From Roseburia sp. (GTDB lineage: Bacteria; Bacillota; Clostridia; Lachnospirales; Lachnospiraceae), in the NCBI GenBank assembly GCA_019421345.1, contig JAHZFL010000005.1, forward strand, positions 72,004-136,003: a stretch of 64,000 nucleotides of DNA, read 5' to 3'. Of the stretch, positions 44,201 to 55,457 are shown piece after piece. Each line of letters opens with the position of its first letter. Within the stretch, counting starts at the first letter, position 1. The translations under genes were made by a program, and so were the position numbers. Under the pieces are notes generated by a model. It saw only the letters and a list, made by a program, of their open reading frames with translations, did no database searches and was not told the DNA's origin.

Positions 44201-47200
44201 ACGGAGAAATCCTTGACAGGGACGGTACGGTTGTAAATCCTGCCCCTTTTCAGGCAGCATTTCCGGAAGCCTTACAGCAGGTGGAGGGAATGGATGAGGA
44301 TATGCGGCAGATTTTGGAGGTCTTTATGCAGGCGTGTTCTTCCATCCGGTCACATCAGCCGTTTTTACAGATGGTGCATGAAAGCAGTCTGCCAAAGGCG
44401 GACAGGCTGTATTTCCTAAACCGCATCATCAACCATTATGCAGGTGGGGACGGGAACCGGAAAGCATATCACAACAACGCATATGGACTTGTAGAGTATT
44501 TCTCCAACAAAGAAGTATTTATGGCAGATTATAAGGACAGAAACGGACAGAGGGTAAAAGCCTCACTGACCTATGAACAGCTTTACAGTGTGATGGAATA
44601 CCTTATCCGTGCAGGACAGTTTACAGATAACCTGCGTATGCAGAATTATGTGAAGAAGTTTCGTGAAAAGCCGTATGAAAAGATGACTGACCTCGAAAAG
44701 CAGTATTTTGATAAGGTGCAGCTTCAAAGGGCAGAAAAGAAAAAACAGAAATTCCGCTTTGAAAACATGGAGCTGCCAAAGGGAGGACAGAAAACAAGGT
44801 ACCAGTGGAATGTGGAGGCAATCCGTCTGATGAAGCAGATTGAATTTGAAAACCGTGCCGCCACACCGGAGGAGCAGAAGGTGCTTGCAAGGTATGCAGG
44901 CTGGGGCGGCATTCCGCAGGTCTTTGACGGGAGAAATGAAAGCTGGAAGAAGGAGTATGAGGAATTAAGGAGCCTGTTATCAGAAGCTGAATATATGGAT
45001 GCAAGGGAATCCGTAAATACAGCTTTTTACACGTCACCGGAAATCATTGAAGCAGTTTATCAGGGACTTTCCCGGCTTGGCTTTCAAAAGGGAACCATTC
45101 TCGAGCCTTCCGCAGGTGTGGGTCATTTCTTCGGTGCCATGCCGGAGGAGATGTGTGAGAGCAAGCTCTACGGTGTGGAAAAGGACAACATTTCCGGCAG
45201 GATTGCAGCACTTTTATATCCAGAGGCAGACATCAAAATTGGTGGATTTGAGGATACTTTCTATTCTGATAACTTCTTTGATGTGGCAGTGGGCAATATC
45301 CCGTTTGGGGACTTTAAGCTGTATGACAAGCGGTATGCAAAGCATAACTTCCGTATCCATGATTACTTTTTTGCAAAGGCTCTGGATAAGGTCAGACCGG
45401 GCGGTATCGTGGCATTTGTCACGAGTAAGGGGACACTGGATAAAGCCAATCCCGCAGTCCGTAGATACCTTGCGGAGAGGGCAGAGCTAATCGGTGCGGT
45501 AAGACTTCCAAACACAGCATTTAAGGAGAGCGCCGGAACGGATGTAACCAGTGACATTATCTTTTTACAAAAGAGAGAAAATAAGATAGTTACAGAGCCG
45601 GACTGGGTGCATTTGGGACAGACAGAGGACGGTATCGCTGTCAATTCGTACTTTGTGGAACACCCGGAGATGATGCTTGGAAAGATGGAATATGATTCCC
45701 GGATGTTCGGTAATGAAAGCAGATATACAAGCTGTGTCAACCATGACGAGGATTTCAATCTGCGGGAGGCACTTTCACAGGCGGTATCAAACTTAAAGGG
45801 ACAGATAACCGATGTGCTGGAGCTTGCAGATCAAAGCGAACCTGCCAGGGATACGCTTGACGCCGATCCGGATGTGAAGAATTACACCTTTACCTTTGTG
45901 AACGGAAAGCTCTATTACCGCGAAAACTCCAGAATGTATCTAAAGGAGGTATCAGCAACTGTGGAGGAGCGTATCCGGTTAATGGATGAAATCCGTACCG
46001 TTACAAGACAGCTTATCTTCATTCAGACAGAAGGGTGCAGTGATGAGGAACTCAGGTTCCAGCAGAAGCTTCTGAATGAGAAGTATGATGCCTATGTCAG
46101 AAAGTGCGGTCCGGTTACGGGCAGGGGAAGCAGGCTAGCCTTTCAGGATGATGCGGATTATCCGCTGTTGTGCTCCTTAGAGGTGGTGGACGAGGACGGA
46201 AATGTAAAAAAGGCGGATATGTTTTACAAGCAGACCATCCGTGCCAAAAACCAGGTGGAGCGTGTGGAAACGGCAACGGAAGCCTTAAATGTCTCCATCA
46301 GTGAATTTGGAGAAGTCAATCTTCCGTTTATGTTAAGCATCTATGAGCCGGATATTTCCGGGGCATTAAAAGAGCTGCCGGAGGGCAGTACGCTCTCGGC
46401 TGAAGCCGAAGCTGAGGTAAAGCGGGCAGTACTGCTCGAGGAACTGTCAGGACTTGTCTATCTTGATCCTACGGAATATAACGGGAACAACTTAAATGCA
46501 GGCTGGAAAATAGCAGATGAATATTTGTCCGGCAATGTTCGTGACAAGCTGCGTATTGTAAAAGCCTATGCAGAGGAAAGGGGAGAGTTGTTTGCAGCCA
46601 ATGTGCAGGCATTAGAGCAGGTACAGCCGAAAGAACTGGATGCTTCGGAGATTGAGGTAAGAATCGGTACGACATGGATTGAACCAGAGGACTATGAGCA
46701 GTTTATCTATGAGCTGCTTGGAACACCGTCCCGTGTAAGGGCAGGCAAAAATGCCTGTTACAGTACAAAGGGCATTGAGGTTAAGTACAACGAGTATAAC
46801 CAGAACTGGTATATTTCCAATAAAAGCCTTGATAAAGGATCCATTGCGGCAACAAAAACCTATGGTACAAGCCGAATGGATGCCTATACCATTATGGAGG
46901 AAACTTTAAATCTTCGTACCGTAACCGTCCGCGACCGGATTGATGACGGGGACGGAAAGTACCATTATGAAGTCAATAAAAAGGAAACCATGCTGGCAAG
47001 GGAAAAGCAGAACCAGATGAAGGAAGCGTTTAAGTCATGGATATTTAAGGAGCAGGAACGCAGGCAGAAGTATGTGGACTATTATAACAACACCTTTAAC
47101 TGTATCCGTCTCAGAAGTTATGACGGTTCCTTCCTAAAATTTCCCGGCATGAACCCGGAGATTAGGCTGCGTGACCATCAGAAAAACGCAGTTGCCCGTA

Positions 47201-48855
47201 TCCTGCTTGGCGGCAACACCTTACTTGCCCATGTGGTGGGTGCAGGAAAAACCTATACCATGATGGCAGCCTGCATGGAGCAGAAGCGCCTGGGGCTTGC
47301 CAATAAAAATGTGCTTGTTGTGCCGAAGTCCCTGATCGGACAGACCGCAGGGGAGTTTATGCGGCTTTATCCGTCTGCAAATATCCTTGTGGCAACGGAG
47401 AGGGATTTTGAAAAGAGCAGGAGAAAGCAGTTTGTGTCAAGAATTGCTACGGGTGATTATGACTGTATCATCATGTCCCACTCACAGTTTGAGAAAATCC
47501 CGATTTCCAGAGAGCGTAAGGAGTGGATGTTAAACGGGCAGATACAGGAGCTTTCCTATGCCATCGAGGAAATCAAGGCGGAAGAAGGCGCACAGTGGAC
47601 CATTAAGCAGATAGAAGCACAGAAAAAGAAGCTGAAAGAGCGGTTAAAGGCTTTGTCTGACGAAACAAGAAAAGATGACCTGATCTGTTTTGAGGAGCTT
47701 GGTATTGATTCCATCATGGTAGACGAGGCACATCATTTTAAGAACCTTGCCATTTTTTCCAAAATGAACAATGTGCCAGGTATTTCAAGCTCCGGTTCAC
47801 AAAAAGCCACGGATATGCAGTTAAAATGCCAGTACCTTACTGAAATCAATGGCGGGCGAGGCATCGTGTTTGCAACGGGTACTCCCGTCTCAAATACGAT
47901 GTGTGAGCTTTATGTCATGCAGCTTTATCTTCAGAAGGACGCCTTGGAACGAATGGGTATCCATCATTTTGACTCATGGGCAGCCAACTTCGGTGAAGTG
48001 ACAACAGCACTGGAGCTTACAGTGGAGGGAAGCGGATTCCGGTTTAAGAGCCGCTTTAATAAGTTTACCAACCTGCCGGAGCTTATGACTACCTTCCGTG
48101 AGGTTGCCGATGTGCAGACGGCGGATATGCTAAAGCTCCCCGTGCCGGAGCTTAGAACCGGAAATTATATCATTGTGAGCAGCGAGCCGGACTGGTATAT
48201 CAAGCAGGTCATGGAGGATTTTGTGGTCAGGGCAGAGGCAATTCGTCGCGGAGGTGTCGATCCGTCACAGGATAATTTCCTTAAAATCACAAATGAGGCG
48301 AGATTACTTGGAACAGATGCAAGGCTGCTTGAGCCTGACGCACCAAACAATCCCGACAGCAAACTGAATAAAGTGGTAGAAAATGTGGCAGCCGAATATT
48401 TCCAGAACAATGCAGACGGAAAAACCGGCTGCCAGCTTGTTTTCTCGGACATCGGCACACCGAAGGCTGTATGGAGTGAGGATTGGGAAGAACTCTTTAA
48501 GCAGGGGGAGAGAACCTTTGATGTTTATAATTATATCAAGACAGAGCTTGTGAAAAGAGGGATTCCGGCAGAGGAGATTGCCTTTGTGCATGATGCTAAA
48601 AGTGATGCCCAGAGGGAGAAGCTGTTTAAGGAAATGCGTACCGGAAAGAAAAAAATCATGATCGGTTCCACAGACCAGTGCGGTACGGGGGTCAATGTGC
48701 AGAAGCATTTGGTGGCAATGCACCATATCGACTGTCCGTGGAAGCCTTCTTGCATTGAGCAGAGAGAGGGGCGTGGTATCCGGCAGGGGAATGAAAACGA
48801 GGAGATTGCGGTGTACCGTTATGTTACAAAGGGCACATTTGATGCGTATTCATGG
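41284..48855 (+). CDS. Giant ArdC / DNA methylase / SNF2 helicase protein, exon 1
   Basis: Exon 1 encodes 2524 residues up to a group II intron; with exon 2 (51207-52061) the protein has about 2808 residues. Residues 1-110 resemble the ArdC N-terminal domain (RYEFDNILMVYMQRPNATLV). A repeated helical module occurs several times between 400 and 1150. The methylase domain has EPSAGVGHFFG (SAM site, about 1275) and NIPFGD in place of N-P-P-F (about 1337). The SNF2-like helicase has Walker A HVVGAGKT (about 1984), DEAHHF (about 2146) and EGRGIRQGNE (about 2495). It likely protects or remodels incoming DNA. Without intron splicing the product would end 6 residues into the intron. A tnpV-like gene lies inside it in another frame. 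Confidence 0.88.
42032..42391 (+). CDS. tnpV: TnpV-like protein overprinted in the +1 frame of the ArdC/SNF2 gene
   Basis: A 119-residue product read entirely within the low-complexity linker of the giant gene, one frame over. It has its own AAAGGAG 8 bases before the ATG. The sequence opens MYQEAADGMLYPVLTLPEES-like and ends with QAEEIVMKEVVLKFH, the recurring pattern of TnpV proteins of Firmicute transposons. The host frame in this stretch is only Gly/Glu/Arg/Asp-rich linker, which suggests the tnpV frame is the constrained one. The TnpV function is not established. Confidence 0.65.
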   Translation: MAEMMYQEAADGMLYPVLTLPEESVSVTNLGRFAVRAAEYLKENHKERYLTLVRFGKLAEKMQEVETQAYQMMEVLENSYLKENPPENPQSTMEMWQIRQQAKMQAEEIVMKEVVLKFH

Positions 48856-51206
48856 GTGCGACGTGAAGTCACTTAATTTAATTGTTTGGCGGACTATCCG
48901 ACCAAACCAGCCATTCCGTTGGCTGAAGCCGTCACCATTGGCTATGTCAGTAATGACATTGTTCAAAAGCTGGTGATTAAACGTAACCCTACTTGGAGAT
49001 TTAAACCGTGAGGTTAAAATCGAAACTGCTAGCTACAAAGTGGTTAGGGTGCAGGCTTTGATAGTATGGTTAACATATGTGAACCGCTGATAAACTTCGT
49101 TAAGGCGAAACAAGCCAAAGTAGCTGACAGGCTTGAACCAAAAGGTGTGCAGTTGGTTACCCCTCTCCATGTTTGGGGGTACACGGACATAAGACTGCCG
49201 GAGAAGAGGCGGAACCTAACCTATCATGTTAATTAAGTGGAACACGGTAAGCCCGTATTTTTGCCCATTGGGCAGGCAGACCGTAAGGAAAGCTGTTGGA
49301 AATGCGGGTATGGGATTGCGGAAAAAGCGAATGCCATTTTGTAATGAAGTGGATAGGGATTCAAAATTTGCCCCACCCGAAAGGGGAGCAGACTTCCGCA
49401 TGGTGCTTAATTACGAGAGAATTTATAGAATTTTTGAAAGGAGTAAGGCAAATGGACATGAAAATGTGTGCGACTTCTGACGTCGCAAAGGAATGGGACA
49501 AGATTGATTGGAACAAAGCCAATGCGTACGTTAAAAAACTACAAATGCGTATCGTAAAGGCTCATCAAGAGGGTAAACATGGCAGGGTAAAATCCTTGCA
49601 GTGGTTACTCACACACTCTTTTTACGCAAGAGCTTTAGCTGTAAAAAGGGTAACAGAAAATCGAGGAAAAAGGACAGCAGGAGTAGACGGAGTATTATGG
49701 TCTACACCTAAGTCCAAATATGAAGCAATTCTTGACTTAAAACGCAAAAACTACAAACCACAACCATTAAAAAGGGTATATATACCTAAGAAGAACGGGA
49801 AAAAGAGACCTTTAAGTATTCCTACTATGAAAGACAGGGCAATGCAGACATTATATAAATTTGCATTAGAACCGATTGCGGAAATCACAGCAGACCCTAA
49901 TTCCTATGGTTTTAGGATTGGCAGATGTACGCAGGACGCAATAGAGCAATGCTTTACAAGTCTGAATAAGGCGAAATCGCCGAAATGGGTGCTTGAGGGA
50001 GACATCAAGGGATGTTTTGACAACATTAGTCACGAATGGATTTTAAAGAATATTCCATTAGATAAGGAAATCCTGCGTAAATGGCTGAAATGTGGATATA
50101 TCGAAACTGGAAAACTGTTCCCTACGGAACTTGGAAGTCCACAAGGTTCAGCCATCTCGCCAGTTATCTGCAACATGGTGCTTGACGGATTGGAAACAAA
50201 ACTGAAAGCAAAATACCATAAAACGAAGATAAAAGGGAAAGCATACTTTCCTAAAGTAAATTTTATCAGATATGCAGATGATTTTATTATCACAGGCGAA
50301 ACAAAGGAACTTCTTGAAAATGGCGTACTACCGATTGTGGAGGAATTTATGGCAGAAAGAGGATTGGAGCTGTCTAAGGAAAAGACGGTAATCACACACA
50401 TCACAGACGGCTTTGATTTTCTCGGCTGTAACATCAGATTGTATAAGGATAAGTTATTAACCAAGCCGTCTAAAAAGAATTACAAAGCAATCGTGGATAA
50501 AGTCCGTTCAATCATTAAAAGTAATGCAACATGCCGACAGGAAGATTTAATCAGACAGTTAAATCCCGTAATCCGTGGTTGGGTTAATTATCAGAAATAT
50601 AATGTATCACATGAAGCGTTTGAAAGATTTGACTTCGATGTATGGCGAAGCCTTTGGAGATGGTGCTGCCGCAGACATCCGAAAAAGGGTAAAAAGTGGA
50701 TTGCCAAGAGATATTTCAGACGGATAGGTACAAGAAGCTGGACTTTCTGTGCCACAACAAAAGATGGTTTTGCACTAAAACTGATTTATGCAACAGATAC
50801 TCATATCACGAGATTTCTGAAAACAAAATCAGAAGCAACACCGTTTGACAGCAGATGGGAAGAATATTTTGAGGAAAGAGACACTATGCGAATGATGCGC
50901 GAGATAAAGGGAAGAAAGAAGATAAACGCACTGTATAAAATGCAGAATGGAATATGCCCTCACTGTAACGAACGCATTACGATTGAAAGAGGTTTCCGAA
51001 TACACACGACATTAGGCAAGGACTACAAGGAAAGACGTTATTTACTTCATGCCGATTGTCACAGAAAGATACACTACTCGATTGAAAATGATGAGCTGGC
51101 TCTGTTAGAACAACAGGGTTTATAAGTGCTTGAGCCGTATGAGGGGAAACTCTCACGTACGGTTCTTAGGGGGGAAGGCGGTAGTAATACCGCTGACCTA
51201 CCCGAC
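48856..51206 (+). mobile_element. Group II (bacterial B-type) intron
   Basis: The 2351-bp intron starts GTGCGACGTG and ends CTACCCGAC, the typical 5' GTGYG and 3' AY ends. Domain V is seen near the end (GAGCCGTATGAGGGGAAAC pairing with CACGTACGGTTC at about 51126-51167), and an intron-encoded reverse transcriptase lies in domain IV. Removing it joins TATTCATGG to TCACTTGTG in phase 0 and restores the helicase frame. The last exon bases TTCATGG are a plausible IBS1, partly complementary to CCATG at about 49168. It is inserted just after the conserved helicase motif VI region. Confidence 0.92.
49452..51125 (+). CDS. ltrA: Group II intron-encoded reverse transcriptase/maturase with HNH endonuclease
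   Basis: A 557-residue multifunctional protein. The RT domain has KRPLSIPTMKDRAMQTLYK and the catalytic FIRYADDFIITG. The maturase domain X follows (IRGWVNYQKYNVSHEAFERF). The C-terminal En domain has an HNH zinc pattern, ICPHCNERI and HADCHRKIH. The start at 49452 has AGGAG 8 bases upstream; the frame is open further upstream without a better site. All domains look intact, so the intron may be mobile and self-sufficient for splicing. Confidence 0.92.
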   Translation: MDMKMCATSDVAKEWDKIDWNKANAYVKKLQMRIVKAHQEGKHGRVKSLQWLLTHSFYARALAVKRVTENRGKRTAGVDGVLWSTPKSKYEAILDLKRKNYKPQPLKRVYIPKKNGKKRPLSIPTMKDRAMQTLYKFALEPIAEITADPNSYGFRIGRCTQDAIEQCFTSLNKAKSPKWVLEGDIKGCFDNISHEWILKNIPLDKEILRKWLKCGYIETGKLFPTELGSPQGSAISPVICNMVLDGLETKLKAKYHKTKIKGKAYFPKVNFIRYADDFIITGETKELLENGVLPIVEEFMAERGLELSKEKTVITHITDGFDFLGCNIRLYKDKLLTKPSKKNYKAIVDKVRSIIKSNATCRQEDLIRQLNPVIRGWVNYQKYNVSHEAFERFDFDVWRSLWRWCCRRHPKKGKKWIAKRYFRRIGTRSWTFCATTKDGFALKLIYATDTHITRFLKTKSEATPFDSRWEEYFEERDTMRMMREIKGRKKINALYKMQNGICPHCNERITIERGFRIHTTLGKDYKERRYLLHADCHRKIHYSIENDELALLEQQGL

Positions 51207-52061
51207 TCACTTGTGGAAAACAAGCAGCGTTTCATTTCGCAGGTCATGACAAGCAAATCGGTGTCCCGAACCTGTGAGGATATTGACGAAGCCACACTTT
51301 CCTATGCAGAGATTAAGGCGGTTGCAACCGGAAACCCGCTGATCAAGGAAAAGATGCAGCTTGAAAATGATGTGCAGAGATTAAGGCTTCTTAAAAATAC
51401 CTTTGACAGCCAGAAGTACAGTCTGGAGGATAACATCATGGTACGCTTTCCGAAGCTGATCAAAGCGGCAGAGGAAAAGGCAGCGTGTGTCCGTGAGGAC
51501 ATGAAGCTGGCAGAGAACGCACTTGCCACTGAACCGGATTTTGCCATTACGGTAAAGGGTGCAAAATTTACGGAGCGTGTGGATGGCGGAACAGTCATGT
51601 TAGAAGCAGTCAGCAAGTGCCAAAATGGAGAAACAACACATCTTGGAACATTTAAAGGTTTTGAGCTTCTGGTGGAAAAGAACTTTATCGGTGTGGATTA
51701 TCTGGTGCTTCGTGGAAAGACGGACCATAAGGCAGAGCTTTCCACAAGCCCTGTCGGTAATATGGTGAAGCTGGAAAACCTGTTTGGCGGTATGGCACAG
51801 GAGCTTGATTTTCTGACAAAGAAGATCGAACAGTATGAGAGGGATCTGGAGCAGTCAAGGGAGGAATATGAGAAGCCTTTTGCGCAGGAGGCGGAGCTTG
51901 CGGAAAAGACAGCAAGGCTGAATGAACTGAATGTGCAGCTTGATTTGGAAAATGGAAGGGCAGAGGATGGTGACCTCGCACAGCCGGATCAGGATAACCA
52001 GAACAGGGTGGCAGAAAGCAGCGGTTATTACACAAGACCACCAGGAAAAAAGGGACGATGA
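51207..52061 (+). CDS. ArdC / methylase / SNF2 helicase protein, exon 2 (C-terminus)
   Basis: The last 284 residues of the giant protein, read in frame after splicing from SLVENKQRFISQVMTSKSVS onward. It contains the conserved post-helicase block CEDIDEATLSYAEIKAVATGN and a long coiled coil near the end, finishing with a basic tail. The stop codon overlaps the ATG of the next small gene. Alone it has no start codon of its own with a ribosome binding site, so it depends on splicing. Confidence 0.85.
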   Translation, partial: SLVENKQRFISQVMTSKSVSRTCEDIDEATLSYAEIKAVATGNPLIKEKMQLENDVQRLRLLKNTFDSQKYSLEDNIMVRFPKLIKAAEEKAACVREDMKLAENALATEPDFAITVKGAKFTERVDGGTVMLEAVSKCQNGETTHLGTFKGFELLVEKNFIGVDYLVLRGKTDHKAELSTSPVGNMVKLENLFGGMAQELDFLTKKIEQYERDLEQSREEYEKPFAQEAELAEKTARLNELNVQLDLENGRAEDGDLAQPDQDNQNRVAESSGYYTRPPGKKGR

Positions 52062-52392
52062 AACGAAAGGTAATTGCAGGAACACTGATTGCTGTGGGGC
52101 TGGCGGTAATGTCAGTCCTTCCTCTTTATTGCACATATCAGATCATAATGGAAGCCTGCATGGAACCTATTTTATAAATCTGAAAGTGCTGGAGACAGGC
52201 GATGTTGTTACAGTGATGAATAAGGAGGGAGGGCAGTTTTTCTGCGGGTTGGAGAGTATGGAGGCAGCTGGTTCCTATGAGAATTCGGCGAAGGATCAGG
52301 GAGAGGATACCATTCTGATACTTCTGATCTACGAGAATAGATGGGAGATATGTCTGGTAGACAAGTGCAGATTGAAAAACAGCGACACATGA
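52058..52392 (+). pseudogene. Possible frameshifted small exported protein
   Basis: The ATG at 52058 overlaps the upstream stop (ATGA) and encodes a signal-like MKRKVIAGTLIAVGLAVMSV, but that frame stops at 52177. A second frame runs on from about 52120 to 52392 with plausible protein sequence (KVLETGDVVTVMNKEGGQFF ... ENRWEICLVDKC) yet has no good start. Together they look like one small exported protein broken by a frameshift. A low-confidence alternative is that only the first 39 residues are made. Confidence 0.4.
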
Positions 52393-52393
52393 G

Positions 52394-52912
52394 ATGCCAT
52401 GTAAAAATAAAGCAAACAAGCAGGAGGTGCTTATTTGGAATCGAGGAGAAATATCTTTCGCAGAACTGAATATGTATGGGGCAATTCTGGAGGGAATCGA
52501 GGTGGGGAGTATGAAAAAGATACCATGCAGGTTGAACGGAGCAGAGGAAGCCGTTAGTAAAATGCACTTGTTCCATGTGGCGGATGATGTCATGGAAAGC
52601 GGGGAGGATTATCAGAGCTTGATAAGCGGTTGGTGGGTGCATATCCCGGAATTGGATATAAAACTGCACGAAGGAGTGTTCTGTAACTATGACGGGGAAG
52701 AAAAAGTGTATCTTCCTGATTTCTCTATAACAGTCATCCGGGAAGTCGGCGCAGAAGGGAAAGAGGGAGAATGTTTCTACTATGAGCAGGACGGATTTGT
52801 CATCACTTTAGCAAACTACATGCATGGGAACATGGATATAAGCTCGATGGAACAGTTATCCTGCTGTATCTGCATTCCTGATGATCCTGATGGAGAGTCC
52901 GAGCAGAAATGA
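52394..52912 (+). CDS. Hypothetical acidic protein
   Basis: A 172-residue protein without a recognised domain (LIWNRGEISFAELNMYGAIL near the start; WWVHIPELDIKLHEGVF in the middle). It begins at an ATG with no clear Shine-Dalgarno, so the true start is uncertain. It lies between the broken small gene and the SpoVG-like gene. It is acidic, like other anti-restriction-type proteins, but no function is claimed. Confidence 0.5.
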   Translation: MPCKNKANKQEVLIWNRGEISFAELNMYGAILEGIEVGSMKKIPCRLNGAEEAVSKMHLFHVADDVMESGEDYQSLISGWWVHIPELDIKLHEGVFCNYDGEEKVYLPDFSITVIREVGAEGKEGECFYYEQDGFVITLANYMHGNMDISSMEQLSCCICIPDDPDGESEQK

Positions 52913-52993
52913 ATAATCCTGCGTCATAAGCGAGCCATTTCAGATAAGAAATAAAGCAAGGTGTCTGTAAACCAGACGGAAAGAGAGGAATTT

Positions 52994-53680
52994 ATGGAAT
53001 ATTCAATTAAGTTAAACGCAGTCAACAACCCGGACAAAAGTGTGCGGGCATTTGCCACTGTAATCTTTGGTGACAGCTTTAAGATCACCAACATTGCTGT
53101 GGTGGAGGGAAAGGAAAAACAGCCTTTTGTGTCCATGCCGTCTTTTAGGTCAAAGGAGAGAACAGAGCATAATCAGCCAATCTATAAGGATGTGTGCAAT
53201 CCGATTACCAGCAAATTCCGGTCAGAGCTGTATGGAGATATTCTTTCCCTTTATGGGGAAATGGAGCAGTCTGGCAGGGCAGAGGTCACAAGAGATGCGG
53301 AGAATCCGGAGGAACCAGAATTTTCTGTAGCGGTGACACCATTTGAGCGTGAGGGAAGCAATATCCTCGGTCTTGCCCGGATTTACTTTGATGACAGCTT
53401 TGTGGTAAGCAATATCTGCATTTTAAAGGGAAAAGAGAGGGAATTTGTGGTAATGCCTTCTTATAAGGTAAAACAGAGTGGAAAAGACGGTAAGCCTCAG
53501 TATCAGGACGTGTGTTTTCCGGTAACCAAGGAATTTCGTGAGAAGCTCTATGCCGCCATTCTGGAAAGTTATAAGCAGGAGAAGGAGATTGCGGTGAATC
53601 AGAGCAGGGCGCAGGCAGCAGCGCAGAGCCAGTCAAGGGCAGAGAGCAGACAGGCAGAGCCGGAATTACCGTTTCACTAA
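52994..53680 (+). CDS. Two-domain SpoVG-family protein
   Basis: A 228-residue protein containing two SpoVG-like domains in tandem: KSVRAFATVIFGDSFKITNI ... FVSMPSFRSK ... DVCNPITSKFRSELY, and again ILGLARIYFDDSFVVSNICI ... FVVMPSYKVK ... DVCFPVTKEFREKLY. SpoVG is a small site-specific DNA-binding protein of about 90 residues; tandem forms are common in conjugative elements. The C-terminal tail is Gln/Ser/Arg-rich and ends in ELPFH. The start at 52994 has AGAGGA upstream. Confidence 0.85.
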   Translation: MEYSIKLNAVNNPDKSVRAFATVIFGDSFKITNIAVVEGKEKQPFVSMPSFRSKERTEHNQPIYKDVCNPITSKFRSELYGDILSLYGEMEQSGRAEVTRDAENPEEPEFSVAVTPFEREGSNILGLARIYFDDSFVVSNICILKGKEREFVVMPSYKVKQSGKDGKPQYQDVCFPVTKEFREKLYAAILESYKQEKEIAVNQSRAQAAAQSQSRAESRQAEPELPFH

Positions 53681-53694
53681 AAAACAGCAATAAA

Positions 53695-53723
53695 CCTGCG
53701 GGGCATTTTTAATGCTCCGCAGG
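53695..53723 (+). promoter_or_regulatory. Hairpin in the DUF6674 leader
   Basis: CCTGCGGGGCATT (53695-53707) and AATGCTCCGCAGG (53711-53723) form a 13-bp stem with one G-T pair and a loop of three T. There is no T-run after it, so it is more likely a translational or mRNA-stability element than a terminator. The broken gene's ATG is 14 bases downstream. Confidence 0.6.
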
Positions 53724-53736
53724 GAAAGGGGAAGAA

Positions 53737-53838
53737 ATGGAGCAGACAGTAAATATGAAAATGACAAAGAATCCGATTGTTCAGAACCTGATAGAGCTTT
53801 TTGATCAAAATCAGCGGATGGAAGCAGCAAATGATGTA
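53737..53838 (+). pseudogene. DUF6674-type gene, 5' fragment split by IS21
   Basis: The ATG at 53737 follows AGGGAAAGGGGAAG. The first 34 codons (TKNPIVQNLIELFDQNQRM in the middle) are followed directly by the IS21 left end, where reading continues to a stop at 53847. Removing the element and one target copy gives EAANDV-FEMAAYIDVMEQ in frame with the fragment at 56305. The original gene would have encoded about 297 residues. Confidence 0.8.
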
Positions 53839-53992
53839 TGTTTATGATACACTAAAATTACCGAAAAAAAGCGTCAGAATTCCCTGAAAAAAGCAAGGGA
53901 ATTTCCCGAAAAAAAGCGGGACATATTGAATCCCCTTAACATTACATTTATCCTTTATCTAAGCACGACCAAAGATAAAGGAGGAAAGGAAG

Positions 53993-55457
53993 ATGCTCGC
54001 TATGTCCCAAATCAATCATATCAAAGATTTGAGCAATTGTGGATACCGTATCAGTGAAATTTCAGAAAAAACAGGTACGGATCCTAAAACAATACGCAAA
54101 TATTTATCTCAGGATGATTTTTCACCCAAGCCGCCTGTTACACAGGAGAAACCTTCTAAGCTGGATCCCTTTAAACCGATCATACAGGAATGGCTGGCAG
54201 AAGACAAAAAACACTGGCGCAAGCAGCACCATACAGCCCATCGGGTTTATGAACGGCTGACAGAGGAACATGGTTATACAGGAAGCTACAGTGTTGTCCA
54301 GCGCTATATAAAAAAATGCCGTTCCATACAAGTAGAGAAAGCAAATCTGGAACTGATCTGGGATCCCGGTCCTGCACAGGTGGATTTTGGAGAAGCGGAT
54401 TTTTACGAAAACGAAAAGCTCTGCCGTAAAAAATATCTTACTGTTTCATTTCCTTACAGCAATGACGGCTACAGCCAGGTGTTTGGCGGGGAGACAGCCG
54501 AGTGCGTCTGTCAGGGGCTTCAGGATATCTTTGAATTTATTGGCGGTGTCCCGCCTCTGCTGATCTTTGATAATGCCACCGGTGTCGGACGGCGCATCGG
54601 GGATGCCATCCATGAGTCAGAACTTTTTTCAAGGTTCCGCGCGCACTATCACTTCCGGGTCCGTTTCTGTAACCCTTATTCCGGATGGGAAAAGGGAAAC
54701 GTAGAGCGCAAAGTGGATTTTAACCGTTCAAACCTGTTCGTACCGGTGCCGCATTTTACGGAGATTGAAAAATATAACCGGAAGCTCCTTGCCCGCCATG
54801 AAAAAAAAAGCTGCTGAACTGCATTATAAAAAGCAGATTCCTATAGGGGAACTGTTTGAAGAAGACAGAAAAGCCCTTCTGATGCTGCCGCCCAAGAAGT
54901 TTCATGTCTGCCGGTATGAATGGATGAAAGCAGATGGATACGGAAAAGTATGTATGGATGGAAAACATTTTTATTCTACCTTGCCGGAAAATGCGAACCA
55001 AAAAGTACTGATTGGTATCCATGCCCACACCATCGACATCCTAACGGAAAGCGGACAGATCATTGTAACTCATAAACGGGCTTTTGGCGAAGGGCGCACC
55101 GATATCAGCGATTACAGCACAACTCTGGCTGTCCTCATGAAGAATTCCGGTGCATGGGGGAACAGCGGTCTGCGCCGGGAGACTCCCGATGCCTTGCGCA
55201 CCTATATGGATGCGCAGCCAAAAGAGAAACTTAAGGACTGTCTGCGTATTATGAACGAACTGACAAACCAGTATGGATTCCATGCAGCTGTCGGCGCTAT
55301 GGAAATGGCCTGTGCAAGAGGAAATATCAACATCTGTGATGCTTCGGTACTGGCTGCCCGGATTACCGGTTATGGGATCTATACACCGCCGGAGGCCGGA
55401 CCATCTCTGACCGTATACGATGAGGCATTTCTGAAAGGAGGGGACACTACATCATGA
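53993..55457 (+). CDS. istA: IS21 transposase IstA, frameshifted at an A9 tract
   Basis: Two frames together encode a normal IstA of about 487 residues. The first (53993-54817) has the HTH (IKDLSNCGYRISEISEKTGT) and the RNase H-type DDE core with DFGEADFYENEK and IFDNATGVGR. The second frame, from about 54800, continues with AAELHYKKQIPIGELFEED. They meet at nine A (54801-54809); with eight A the protein would read through as RHEKKAAELHYKK. Restoration needs a +1 shift or transcript slippage, so the gene is either regulated by slippage or recently inactivated. Confidence 0.85.
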
